Shown: positions 18,212 to 26,755 of the stretch, piece by piece | Layout: the number at the start of each line of letters is the position of its first letter | How positions within the stretch are numbered: position 1 is the stretch's first letter | Source: Filibacter tadaridae | GTDB taxonomy: Bacteria > Bacillota > Bacilli > Bacillales_A > Planococcaceae | Assembly (NCBI RefSeq): GCF_900609045.1 | Contig: NZ_UXAV01000020.1 | Location: forward strand, 62,001 to 126,000 | Direction: 5' to 3' | DNA length: 64,000 nt | Notes under the pieces: model-generated | What the model was told of the DNA's origin: nothing | Database searches by the model: none | Seen by the model: only the letters and a program-made list of their open reading frames with translations | Translations under genes and position numbers: made by a program

Positions 18212-18265
18212 GACGACAAAAAACGAGGCCACATACTCAAAGTATGCGCCTCGTTTTTGTCGTTA
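18212..18265. terminator. Bidirectional intrinsic terminator
   Basis: ACGACAAAAAACGAGG pairs with CCTCGTTTTTGTCGT, with an inner CATACT/AGTATG helix; T-rich on both strands. It lies between the convergent cbpA-like and MFS genes. Confidence 0.9.
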
Positions 18266-19525
18266 TACAGACTTAACTTGCCCATCCGGCTCAGGCACAC
18301 GTGCTAGAAGAGCCAAGCCTATGATGAATAGGATAATCAAACTGAACACACCATATGCCGAACTTCCGGTCAAATGTGCAGTCACACCAAGGAGCAAGGG
18401 CCCCATAACAGAAGCAAACTTTCCGAAAATATTATAAAAACCGAAGAACTCATTCGATTTTTCTTTTGGAACAAGTTTTGCGAAGTACGAACGGCTAAGC
18501 GCTTGAATACCTCCTTGTGAAGTAGCAACAAGCATGGCCAATACCCAGAAATCCATTGTTGTTTCCATGAAAGACGCATAAATACACACGATAATATACA
18601 CGATAATGCCCACATACAGCATTTTCTTTCCTGTGAACTTCTGTGCTAACTTCCCGTAGAGAATCGCAAATGGAGCAGCCACCACTTGCGTAACAAAAAG
18701 AATGATAAGCAAACTTGTTGCACTAATGCCTAAATCTGTTCCATAAGCCGTCGACATCGCAATAATTGTACCGACACCATCAATGTAAAAGAAATATGCT
18801 AGTAAAAACAAGAACACAGTCCGGTATTTTCGAATTTCACTAAATGTAGTGCCCAGACGTTTAAACCCACCTGCTAAAACATTAGGTTCACGTTTGATGG
18901 CATGAATTTGACGCACATTATTAATCATTGGAATCGTGAATGTAAACCACCAAATTGCCGTAATAACAAACGCAATGCGACTGGCCGTTGACACCGCTAT
19001 CGGGATAATTTCATTTTGTGCCAATAGAATAATAGCGATGCTGATGATGAACGGAATCGTACTCCCGATATACCCCATCCCGAAGCCCCTTGCGGATATA
19101 CGGTTCATGCGCTTTTCCGGCGTGACATCTACGAGAAATGCATCGTAAAATATATTTGCCCCGTGAAAACCAACCGCGGTTACTGTATATATGATTAATA
19201 ATAATAACCAATTATCGCTTGGTACAAAGGCAAGTGACGCCGTCGACAATGTCCCTACTGCAAAGAAAAACAAGAAAAACTTCTTTTTCATACCTTCATA
19301 ATCGGCTATTGCCCCCAGAATCGGCCCAATCATCGCTAAAATGAATGTTGCGATGGCGACCGTGTAGCCAAGATACGCAGTTGAAGTTGATAATTCTACG
19401 CCCGCTCCTGTAGCGACCGACTTATAATACAGCGGAAAAACAGCAGTTGTTATAATGATAGAGTACGCGGAGTTACCCCAATCGTAGAAAATCCAACTAT
19501 TCTCTTGTTTACTGAACTTCTTCAA
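18263..19525 (-). CDS. MFS transporter, UMF1 (Atg22-like) family
   Basis: About 420 residues and 12 predicted membrane segments. The N-terminal SWIFYDWGNSAYSIIITTAV and the internal RISARGFGMGYIGSTIPF are characteristic of the UMF1/Vacuole effluxer Atg22-like family. Function in bacteria is not established; amino-acid or nucleoside efflux has been suggested for relatives. The best start is a TTG at 19525, five bases after AAGGGGGG; the frame open to 19543 starts inside that site. Stands alone on the minus strand. Confidence 0.85.
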   Translation of the reverse strand: MKKFSKQENSWIFYDWGNSAYSIIITTAVFPLYYKSVATGAGVELSTSTAYLGYTVAIATFILAMIGPILGAIADYEGMKKKFFLFFFAVGTLSTASLAFVPSDNWLLLLIIYTVTAVGFHGANIFYDAFLVDVTPEKRMNRISARGFGMGYIGSTIPFIISIAIILLAQNEIIPIAVSTASRIAFVITAIWWFTFTIPMINNVRQIHAIKREPNVLAGGFKRLGTTFSEIRKYRTVFLFLLAYFFYIDGVGTIIAMSTAYGTDLGISATSLLIILFVTQVVAAPFAILYGKLAQKFTGKKMLYVGIIVYIIVCIYASFMETTMDFWVLAMLVATSQGGIQALSRSYFAKLVPKEKSNEFFGFYNIFGKFASVMGPLLLGVTAHLTGSSAYGVFSLIILFIIGLALLARVPEPDGQVKSV

Positions 19526-19620
19526 CCCATCCCCCCCTTTCATACTACTTCCCTACAGTGTACAATACAGCGTCCTAAAGTATATGCGAAAGTCGAAATT
19601 TCACATTTGCGATAACCCTA

Positions 19621-21258
19621 TTACCATTTTACCGTCGTCCTTCTTTTCGGAAACACAACGCGCCAACCCACTACTACAGCAACAAAAAGGATGGCAATGT
19701 ATACATACAAACCGAACTTCACCGCTCCCAACAGCAAATGGGCAATAACAAATACACCAATCAGCAAACTTGAAATAATTATTTTAGCCCCACCTGTACT
19801 TTGTGCGAATTCAAATGACCGCGAAAAAGGAAACGTTTCATTATTGATAAGCTTATACGTAATAAGTGATTGAACAATCCCTACCAATAAAATCGCAAAC
19901 AAATCGGGAATGATTCTTACACCAAAAGTCCATGTGAAAGCGATGCTCAGCAATAGAAAGACCGGTACATACAACTTCACTAAAAATGCTTTTAACGTCC
20001 CGCTATAAATAGAAGATAGTTGTTGAATAGGTGCTGCTTTGAAAATCCAGCCCCCTTTGTAATTCCCTGAGAATTGCAACATGTGGATGATGGTCGGAAT
20101 CAATAGATTACAAAAGTAAATGAACAAGAACGATTTTCCCAAAGAGACTTCAGTAATCGTTTTATCCCGCAACTCATTGAAGATGAAGATGAATGGAAAA
20201 ACGAGCCCCATTCCCAGTCCGGGATACACTTTCAATTTAAACTCCCGTTCCTGCTTCATCATCAGCGCAGCAAAACGGAAGAAAATCCTTTCCTCGTTTC
20301 CGCGGCATATTACTTTCGCCCATAATTCATCCAGTCCGTTCCATTTCTTTTTACGCTTTCTTGTATCACTTAACAATTTCTCCAAATTGCGTTCAAATGC
20401 AGGCATTAATCGCGCGTAACAGTAGATGGAGATGATTGGAACAATAACAGCGAGCAATGCGAAACCAATCATATACGTGGAATAGTTCTGATGTAACACA
20501 ACTTCAAACAACGCACCGAACCAGAGCGGCGGAATAGCGAAGTGCCACCACGCAAACGAGTACACCACATCCAAGTCAATGAATTCAAAAGATCTGATAA
20601 ATACCTGATAACCGACAATAACTCCCACAGATAAAAGAATCTGCACATAATTGATGATATCTTTTAAGCGTTCCCCGTCGAAAAACCGTAAAACGAAAAG
20701 ATACAGTAAAGCTGTCAACACGACGATGAAAAGCATTGTGAACAGTAACCCCGCAAGGAAAGTCAGACCGAACAATGGCCCGTGTTTAAACACACTTATG
20801 ATAAGTGGAAGTACCGCGAAAGCACCTGTCACATACGTCATATAAATACCGACATGCATCATTTTTGCCGCGCTAAGCGTTCGACCGCTAATCGGTTTTG
20901 TATCCAATATATTTTTGTCCCTAATATCCAACAACACTGAAGAAAAGTCCGAGATCATCGATGTCATGACGATGAACATCACCATTGCAAAAACGATACC
21001 CATTTGAAATATATAGTTTTCACCGAGTAAAATAAATGGTATTAGAATTAGTCCATATAAGCCATATACCCACAACGACTTGAGAAAGTGGTTACCCTCT
21101 TTCTTCTTATTATTCCCTTGGAAAATCGTAGGAACCCGTCTTTCATCCATCGTCAACTTTACTTGTAGTATCTTTTGCATCGCATCAAAGTCGATGCCAA
21201 ATTTTGTGAAAAGTCCTCTAAACAATGCCAGGAATCGTAATGAACGAAAGTCATGCAT
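19621..21258 (-). CDS. ABC transporter membrane protein, large multi-span permease
   Basis: 545 residues from the ATG at 21258, which has GGAGGG eight bases upstream and overlaps the end of the ATPase gene by eight bases. It has roughly 10-12 hydrophobic segments with a hydrophilic loop around residues 280-330 (RNLEKLLSDTRKRKKKWNG). It resembles the large integral membrane proteins paired with NatA/EcsA-like ATPases in Bacillales, but no specific family is recognised. With its ATPase it should form an exporter or a regulator of membrane processes; the substrate is unknown. Confidence 0.8.
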   Translation of the reverse strand: MHDFRSLRFLALFRGLFTKFGIDFDAMQKILQVKLTMDERRVPTIFQGNNKKKEGNHFLKSLWVYGLYGLILIPFILLGENYIFQMGIVFAMVMFIVMTSMISDFSSVLLDIRDKNILDTKPISGRTLSAAKMMHVGIYMTYVTGAFAVLPLIISVFKHGPLFGLTFLAGLLFTMLFIVVLTALLYLFVLRFFDGERLKDIINYVQILLSVGVIVGYQVFIRSFEFIDLDVVYSFAWWHFAIPPLWFGALFEVVLHQNYSTYMIGFALLAVIVPIISIYCYARLMPAFERNLEKLLSDTRKRKKKWNGLDELWAKVICRGNEERIFFRFAALMMKQEREFKLKVYPGLGMGLVFPFIFIFNELRDKTITEVSLGKSFLFIYFCNLLIPTIIHMLQFSGNYKGGWIFKAAPIQQLSSIYSGTLKAFLVKLYVPVFLLLSIAFTWTFGVRIIPDLFAILLVGIVQSLITYKLINNETFPFSRSFEFAQSTGGAKIIISSLLIGVFVIAHLLLGAVKFGLYVYIAILFVAVVVGWRVVFPKRRTTVKW

Positions 21259-22045
21259 TACCGTTTCCCTCCTGCACAATCGTGACAAATCTTTCTGCAA
21301 TATTCTTGTGTTCGGTGAATCCGGTTAATTGGTTGAAGATTTGTGCCAACGATCCTTCTTTGCTGCGTTCCTGCAACTCTTCAAAACTACCATCTGCGAC
21401 CACTTTCCCGTTGACGAGCAATACAATCCGATTACTTATTTTCTCGACGAGATCCATAATGTGTGAGGAATAGAAAATCGTTTTACCCTGTGCAGCCAAT
21501 TGCGACAAAATCTCCTGAATGATCATCATGCTATTCGCATCCAATCCACTTAACGGTTCATCCAGGAACAGTAAATCGGGATCATGCAATAAGCTTGAAA
21601 TAATGAGTACTTTTTGTTTCATTCCTTTTGAAAACGAGGACAATCGCGCATGGATAACTTCCCCAAGATCAAATTCATGCAATAACTTGATCGCTTTTTC
21701 TTCCGCAAGCGCCCGGTCCATCCCGTAAAGTTCACCCGTGAATATCAAATACTCACTTGCCGTCAAATTATCGTAGGCTTCCGCATTTTCAGGGACATAG
21801 CCAATTCTACGTTTATAACTTGGGTCACCCGATGCAATATCCTGCCCGAAGACCTCCACTTTCCCACCGTAACCGTCTATTAAGCCAAGCATAATTTTAA
21901 CCGTCGTACTCTTGCCGGCACCGTTCGGACCGATATAGCCAATAATCTGTCCTTGGAACACATCCAAGTCGATACCGGTCAGCACATTTTTTATGCCATA
22001 ATTCATGGTCAGATTTTGAAGAGATAATATCTTCTCACCTTTCAT
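21251..22045 (-). CDS. ABC transporter ATP-binding protein
   Basis: 264 residues from the ATG at 22045 (GGGGGTG at six bases). Walker A GPNGAGKST near residue 40, Q-loop YVPENAEAYDNLTASEY, signature LSSFSKGMKQK, Walker B LLFLDEPLSGLDA and the H-loop SSHIM are intact. The LSSFSKG signature and C-terminal extension are typical of the CcmA/NatA/EcsA exporter group. First gene of a two-gene operon with the permease that overlaps it. Confidence 0.93.
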   Translation of the reverse strand: MKGEKILSLQNLTMNYGIKNVLTGIDLDVFQGQIIGYIGPNGAGKSTTVKIMLGLIDGYGGKVEVFGQDIASGDPSYKRRIGYVPENAEAYDNLTASEYLIFTGELYGMDRALAEEKAIKLLHEFDLGEVIHARLSSFSKGMKQKVLIISSLLHDPDLLFLDEPLSGLDANSMMIIQEILSQLAAQGKTIFYSSHIMDLVEKISNRIVLLVNGKVVADGSFEELQERSKEGSLAQIFNQLTGFTEHKNIAERFVTIVQEGNGNA

Positions 22046-22110
22046 ATTCAGCACCCCCAATTACTTAAATAATATGTCTATTCTAACACACCGATTCTAT
22101 GCAACTTAAA

Positions 22111-22140
22111 AAAAACCAAAGAATTAAATCTTTGGTTTTG
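22111..22140. terminator. Weak hairpin with A/T flanks
   Basis: AAAACCAAAGA / TCTTTGGTTTT stem with a short AT-rich loop. It may end leftward transcription from the small gene at 22488-22664, but that gene has a stronger terminator. Confidence 0.4.
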
Positions 22141-22168
22141 CTTCTGTGGCTTATGCGATTTTCAATAT

Positions 22169-22273
22169 ATATGTTGACACAAAGAATCCCTTCAACTACG
22201 CTCGGCGCTTGGGGGAGCTACCCCGGTAAGGCGCCTTCGCTGGTAATAATATAAAACTATTAGTTCAACATAT
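22169..22273. repeat. Dispersed palindromic repeat, copy 2 (MITE-like) with terminal inverted repeats
   Basis: 105 bp bounded by perfect 9-bp inverted ends ATATGTTGA / TCAACATAT. The interior can fold as GGCGC...GGGG...CCCC...GCGCC. It shares its blocks with the longer copy at 14869-15026 and has no coding capacity, as expected for a miniature element moved by an enzyme encoded elsewhere. Confidence 0.75.
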
Positions 22274-22401
22274 GTAGCTTAATCTATCGATTACACCCAA
22301 AAAAATCGATTATAATCGATTTAATAATCGTTACAAAAAGTTATTCAAAAAAAACCTCAACATAATACAAAGCTTACAAACAAACTTTTAAACGAATATA
22401 C
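22274..22401. other. AT-rich intergenic stretch with a perfect 20-bp palindrome
   Basis: AAATCGATTATAATCGATTT at 22303-22322 reads the same on both strands, with further ATCGAT blocks nearby. No gene is seen; a protein-binding site is possible. Confidence 0.6.
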
Positions 22402-22437
22402 AAAAAAAGACGGAAGCGCAATGCCTCCCTCCCGTCC
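22402..22437 (-). terminator. Intrinsic terminator of the 58-residue gene
   Basis: On the minus strand GACGGGAG pairs with CTTCCGTC (one G-U pair) and is followed by seven T. A second hairpin (22443-22484, CATTCGAATCCCA with its complement) lies between it and the gene. Confidence 0.8.
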
Positions 22438-22487
22438 TTTTCCATTCGAATCCCACGTAGGCTTTCCCTTCATGGGATTTGAATGTA

Positions 22488-22664
22488 TTAAAGCTCCTGA
22501 TAATCCTTCTGGTACTTGCCGCCGTCTTTTACTGCCGAATGGTACAAAGCTTTCAGCGCAAAGTTCTTTTCCAATTCATGATCCTTCATGATTTGTTTCA
22601 GCTCTTTCGACAAATTGGCATCTTCCCTAACCAGTTGCTCCATTTTCTTGATTGAATATTGCAT
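22488..22664 (-). CDS. Small hypothetical protein (58 residues)
   Basis: The frame starts MQYSIKKMEQLVREDANLSK and ends in GGKYQKDYQEL. It is hydrophilic, Lys/Glu-rich, and predicted mostly helical, without membrane segment or signal peptide. Support for a real gene: GGGAGG ten bases before the ATG, a complete frame, and an intrinsic terminator downstream. No family is recognised. It is divergent from the TetM-like gene, sharing about 115 bp of upstream DNA with it. Confidence 0.7.
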   Translation of the reverse strand: MQYSIKKMEQLVREDANLSKELKQIMKDHELEKNFALKALYHSAVKDGGKYQKDYQEL

Positions 22665-22780
22665 CTCACGTTAACCTCCCCGTACTGAATTTGTTCTTAC
22701 ATTATAGCATTGTTTTCGCATTTCATTTCACAATAACGCTATAATTACAGTATGTGCACGAAACGGGAGGAAGTAACGCA

Positions 22781-24721
22781 ATGTACAAGACAATCGGGAT
22801 ACTTGCCCATGTAGATGCAGGGAAAACAACCTTTTCTGAACAGCTACTGTACCATACGAACAGCATCCGCCAAAGAGGACGCGTCGATCACAAAGACGCC
22901 TTCCTGGATAGTCATGCAATCGAAAAAGAGCGGGGAATCACGGTCTTTGCCGATCAAGGAATTATTTCCTATAACAATTCCACCTACACAATCATCGACA
23001 CGCCCGGACACGCCGACTTTTCACCGGAAATGGAACGGGCCATTCAAGTAATGGATTACGCCATCCTTATCATCAGTGCCGTTGATGGTATCGAAGGTCA
23101 TACGGAAACCGTTTGGCAACTACTTCGCAAACACAACGTGCCCACCTTCTTCTTCGTCAATAAAATCGATCGGGAAGGAACCGCTATAGAAAGTGTGTTG
23201 GACGAAATCCGTACCCAGCTAACTGAAGACGTATGCGATCTGACAAACACTTTCCATGAAGGCATCATGCACGAAGAGCTCATTGAGTATATCGCCGAAC
23301 GGGATGAAACACTTCTCGAACACTATATGGAAACCGGTTACGACAAAGAACTTTGGCTTCAAACGTTTAAAACAATGATTCGGGATGGTAAAGTCTTTCC
23401 CTGTGCGACTGGCTCTGCCTTAAAAGACATAGGTGTCCTTGCGTTTTTTGAAAAACTGGACCTTCTAACGGAGACAACGTATACAGACATGGAAGACTTT
23501 GCAGCACGTGTCTATAAAATCCGCCATGATGAAAACGGCCATCGCATTACTTTTCTCAAATCCATTAGTGGCACACTTCGCGTTCGGGATGAAGTTACAT
23601 ATGGGGAACATACAGAGAAAATTACGCAGCTTAGAGTGTATAACGGAAATAAATTCAAAACAGTAGATTACGTTCATGCCGGAGAATTATTTGCAGTTAC
23701 AGGACTGACGCTTGCTTCCATCGGTGACGGCATCGGTGCGCTGCAAGAGAAATCCATTTTCGAATTGGTCCCAACGCTGAAATCGACTGTCCTTTTCGAT
23801 GACTCCATACATGTCAAAGAAGTGTTGCGCTGCTTCAATTTGTTGGACGCTGAAGATCCGTCCCTACGAGTTTTTTGGGATGAACATTTCCAAGAAATCG
23901 ATGTGCACGTTATGGGCGTCATCCAACTTGAGGTCCTGCAGCAACTGATAAACGAGCGGTTTTCATTTACAGTTTCCTTTGGCGAGCCCCAAATCCTCTA
24001 TAAAGAAACCATTGAAACAGCTGTAATTGGTTACGGCCATTTCGAACCATTAAAACACTATGCAGAAGTCCATCTCAACATCGAACCAGCTAGTCGAAAT
24101 AGCGGAATCTCATTCGCCAACAACTGCCACGCAAATGATTTGTCGATCGGTCATCAAAATCTGATTCGTCATCATCTATATGAACGCAATCACCATGGCC
24201 TATTGACGGGTTCTGCCCTCACTGATGTCACCATTACATTGCTGACGGGTCGTGGGCATAACGAGCATACTTCCGGCGGTGATTTCAGGGAAGCCACTTA
24301 TCGTGCGCTTCGACAAGGATTGGAACAAGCACAAAATGTATTGCTCGAACCCTATTACGACTTCAAGATAAAATTGGAGACAGACCATATCGGTCGTGTG
24401 CTGTCCGATATTCAACAAGCACATGGCAACTTTGAACCGCCCGAAACAATCGGCAGCAAGACTAGCATCAAAGGGCGTGTACCTGTCGCCGCCTTTATGA
24501 CATACAGCACAACTTTCGCATCCTACACTAACGGAAAAGGTGTCCTGACCTTGCAATTTGGCGGCTACGACCGTTGTCACAACCCCGAACAGGTCATCGA
24601 AAAAATAGGCTACGATAAAAATGCAGATCCCGAGTATTCATCCACTTCCATCTTCTGCGCAAAAGGAAAAGGCTATCCCGTTCCTTGGGATGAAGCCGAG
24701 AATGCCATGCATTGCTTGTGA
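22781..24721 (+). CDS. TetM-like ribosomal-protection translational GTPase
   Basis: 646 residues, close to TetM/TetO length. An EF-G-like GTPase domain at the N-terminus has G1 AHVDAGKTT, switch II DTPGHADF and the NKID box; domains II-V follow. The C-terminal LLEPYYDFKIKLETDHIGRV and SYTNGKGVL correspond to the TetM domain V and C-terminal helix regions. Such proteins remove tetracycline from the ribosome, but chromosomal divergent members of Bacillales are poorly characterised and resistance cannot be claimed. The chosen ATG has GGGAGG ten bases upstream; the nine-codon extension has none. No attenuation leader like that of mobile tetM was seen. Confidence 0.85.
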   Translation: MYKTIGILAHVDAGKTTFSEQLLYHTNSIRQRGRVDHKDAFLDSHAIEKERGITVFADQGIISYNNSTYTIIDTPGHADFSPEMERAIQVMDYAILIISAVDGIEGHTETVWQLLRKHNVPTFFFVNKIDREGTAIESVLDEIRTQLTEDVCDLTNTFHEGIMHEELIEYIAERDETLLEHYMETGYDKELWLQTFKTMIRDGKVFPCATGSALKDIGVLAFFEKLDLLTETTYTDMEDFAARVYKIRHDENGHRITFLKSISGTLRVRDEVTYGEHTEKITQLRVYNGNKFKTVDYVHAGELFAVTGLTLASIGDGIGALQEKSIFELVPTLKSTVLFDDSIHVKEVLRCFNLLDAEDPSLRVFWDEHFQEIDVHVMGVIQLEVLQQLINERFSFTVSFGEPQILYKETIETAVIGYGHFEPLKHYAEVHLNIEPASRNSGISFANNCHANDLSIGHQNLIRHHLYERNHHGLLTGSALTDVTITLLTGRGHNEHTSGGDFREATYRALRQGLEQAQNVLLEPYYDFKIKLETDHIGRVLSDIQQAHGNFEPPETIGSKTSIKGRVPVAAFMTYSTTFASYTNGKGVLTLQFGGYDRCHNPEQVIEKIGYDKNADPEYSSTSIFCAKGKGYPVPWDEAENAMHCL

Positions 24722-24768
24722 ATACAATTAAGGAGAGGCAAATCTTCTAGAATGAAGGAGACGTTTTC

Positions 24769-24945
24769 ATGATTGCACTTTGGATATTGCTTGCAGCATT
24801 TTTGGGGACCAGTAGTTACGTATGTACATTGGTTTATATAAGGTATGTGAACGAGGGAAAAGATTTAACGAATCCAAGACTCTTGGGAGCCGTTTCATTA
24901 TTTCTAGCTATTGTTGTTTTCATGACTTTTGTTTTGTCTATATAG
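24769..24945 (+). CDS. Small two-span membrane protein (58 residues)
   Basis: Reads MIALWILLAAFLGTSSYVCT at the start, a short polar loop (RYVNEGKDLTNP), then a second hydrophobic stretch ending FVLSI. AAGGAG lies eight bases before the ATG. Two transmembrane helices with both ends on the same side are predicted. It follows the TetM-like gene by 47 bases and may be co-transcribed. No family recognised. Confidence 0.7.
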   Translation: MIALWILLAAFLGTSSYVCTLVYIRYVNEGKDLTNPRLLGAVSLFLAIVVFMTFVLSI

Positions 24946-25056
24946 TGTAATTTTCTATGTAGTTGTTAGGGGGTACTATATAAATAAGTTGGTACCTGAA
25001 ATAGAGTGAAACTTCCCACCTTTCCACATCGTATAATACTTAAAGGGGTGTTTGCG

Positions 25057-26007
25057 ATGCAACGGGACATTCATGAAAGACAAATGGAATTGATGATGAA
25101 ACGGACAGAACGGAATCGGATTAAGCGTAGATTGGATGGGACGGAGCAACAGCTAAATGAGGCAACTGTTCTTCGTGATCGTCTGCACAAGCAACTGACA
25201 AAAGAACAATTGGATGTCGTCAAATTAGGGAAATTTTCATTTCTGAATAAAATCAGTGAGTGGACAGGTACATGGGACGAAAAAATGAAGAAGGAAATTG
25301 AAGAGGTGGCGGACGCTGAATTGAAGTACAATGAAGCGGAAAAAACAGTGACCGACCTGGAAGCAGAAGTGGAAAGATTGCGCGCCGAGATGAGTAATCT
25401 AGCGTTTGCTTATATCGATGAAGAGTGGAGCGACTTCCTGAAAGTGAAAGAGATGTGGATCCGACAGAACGACTCGGCGGCAAATCACACGCTACAGAAG
25501 ATTGCAGATGATCGCATCCGGATCCATTCGATGATGCGTGAAATTGTAGAAGCACGTGATGCGGGAGACAAAGCGATCCGTGCATTGGATGCCGCGCTCG
25601 ACAAACTCGGCTCCGCAGAAGGGATATCGATGTGGGATACATTTCTTGGCGGCGGCATGCTCGTATCCGCTATGAAATATTCTGAAATCAACAGTTCGGA
25701 TGATCTGGTCCACCGGGCTCAACGCGCTTTACGCCATTTTGAAACGGAATTGATGGATGTCCAAAATGTAGCGTCAGAATCCTTCACTGTGAATAAAAAT
25801 GATATCTTCACCTTCACGGATATCTTTTTCGACAATATCTTCTCCGACTGGATGGTCCATTCACGAATTACCGACGCCAAAAGTAAGCTGAACACAGTAT
25901 TGAAAGATGTGTGCCGTGTGCGGGATCAGCTAGCCAGAAAACATGCGGAATCGGAAGAGGAATTAAGACGGATAGAACAACAGCAGCAGGATATCATTGT
26001 TTCCTGA
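25057..26007 (+). CDS. Hypothetical coiled-coil protein
   Basis: 316 residues from the ATG at 25057 (GGGGTG six bases upstream); the extension to 25006 lacks a site. Highly charged and helical: long heptad-like stretches at about residues 5-120 (ERNRIKRRLDGTEQQLNEA, KTVTDLEAEVERLRAEMSN) and again at 270-316. The middle part contains SMWDTFLGGGMLVSAMKYSE. No signal peptide or membrane span. Proteins of this shape occur in Bacillales as uncharacterised cytosolic proteins; no function is proposed. It precedes the rifampin ADP-ribosyltransferase gene on the same strand. Confidence 0.75.
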   Translation: MQRDIHERQMELMMKRTERNRIKRRLDGTEQQLNEATVLRDRLHKQLTKEQLDVVKLGKFSFLNKISEWTGTWDEKMKKEIEEVADAELKYNEAEKTVTDLEAEVERLRAEMSNLAFAYIDEEWSDFLKVKEMWIRQNDSAANHTLQKIADDRIRIHSMMREIVEARDAGDKAIRALDAALDKLGSAEGISMWDTFLGGGMLVSAMKYSEINSSDDLVHRAQRALRHFETELMDVQNVASESFTVNKNDIFTFTDIFFDNIFSDWMVHSRITDAKSKLNTVLKDVCRVRDQLARKHAESEEELRRIEQQQQDIIVS

Positions 26008-26044
26008 TATACGCTGGAAGAAAGAGTAGAAGGGGTGTATCAGT

Positions 26045-26098
26045 ATGAATGACAAAAAAGATCTTTTAGATAATGATCCTTTTTTTTCATGGTACTAA
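26045..26098 (+). other. Expected arr start region ending prematurely at a run of eight T
   Basis: An ATG at 26045 with a good site (AAGGGGTG, seven-base spacing) reads MNDKKDLLDNDPFFSWY then stop. Bases 26080-26087 are eight T. With seven T the frame would continue DPFFHGTKA into the arr gene, matching the family N-terminus. The ribosome site therefore serves a frame that is broken by one base. Confidence 0.8.
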
Positions 26099-26462
26099 AG
26101 CAGAACTAAAAATTGGGGATTTATTAGAACCGCAGTACTTATCAAATTACCAAGATAAAAAATCTAACTATATATATTTTACAGCAACATTGAATGCTGC
26201 TAGATGGGGCGCTGAATTAGCAAGACCTGGATCAAAAGAAAGAATTTATATTGTAGAACCATTAGGTGATTTTGAAAATGATCCGAACTTAACTGACAAA
26301 AAATTTCCTGGAAATCCAACACGTTCTTATAGGTCTAAATCTAATTTGAAAATAATAGCCGAATTAAGTTCATGGGAAAGACATTCCGATGAAGAAATAA
26401 ATCATATGCTTGCATCTTTAAAAAAGTTAACTGAAGAAGGAAAAAATGTAATATACGATTAA
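26073..26462 (+). CDS. arr: Rifampin ADP-ribosyltransferase (Arr), frame displaced from its normal start
   Basis: 129 residues from an internal ATG. FFHGTKAELKIGDLLEP, the NYIYFTATLNAARWGAELA segment, IYIVEPLGDFENDPN and KKFPGNPTRSYRSK are diagnostic for Arr, which inactivates rifamycins by ADP-ribosylating them with NAD+. The catalytic His of HGTKA is retained. The internal ATG has no ribosome site; the family's normal start at 26045 is one base out of frame at an eight-T tract, so the product would be made only after slippage, through weak initiation at 26073, or not at all. The gene is visibly richer in A+T than the preceding gene, hinting at transfer. A sequencing error in the homopolymer cannot be excluded. 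Confidence 0.85.
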   Translation: MILFFHGTKAELKIGDLLEPQYLSNYQDKKSNYIYFTATLNAARWGAELARPGSKERIYIVEPLGDFENDPNLTDKKFPGNPTRSYRSKSNLKIIAELSSWERHSDEEINHMLASLKKLTEEGKNVIYD

Positions 26463-26676
26463 TCCTTAGAATCTATAAAGTCATGATCTTCAAAATATAG
26501 ACAAATAAAATCAAACTCCCCAGCCCATTAATTCCTGAGGGGCTCCCTTTCAACAATGTTTTTGGGACTCCAGCACGTTTAGAAATACGTTTTACAACAA
26601 AATTATAGGTTCCCGTTTGAGAAACAATCGTGAATATTTAAATAATAACGATTGTTCATTGCAAATAGACCTATCA
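26463..26676. other. Intergenic stretch without a recognised gene
   Basis: AT-rich; contains only short imperfect hairpins such as CAGCCC...GGGGCT near 26521. No promoter or gene was recognised. Confidence 0.4.
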
Positions 26677-26736
26677 GTCTATGCAAAATATACCCTATTC
26701 CACCTTTAGATAGAATAGGGTGTATTTTGCATAGAC
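26677..26736. repeat. Near-perfect 24-bp inverted repeat
   Basis: Left arm 26677-26700 starts GTCTATGCAAAATA; right arm 26713-26736 is its complement with one G-U-type mismatch, around a 12-nt loop. Without a clear U-tract it may act as a transcript-end stabiliser for the ABC operon or as a remnant of a mobile palindrome. Confidence 0.75.
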
Positions 26737-26755
26737 ACAATGCTCGTTATATACA

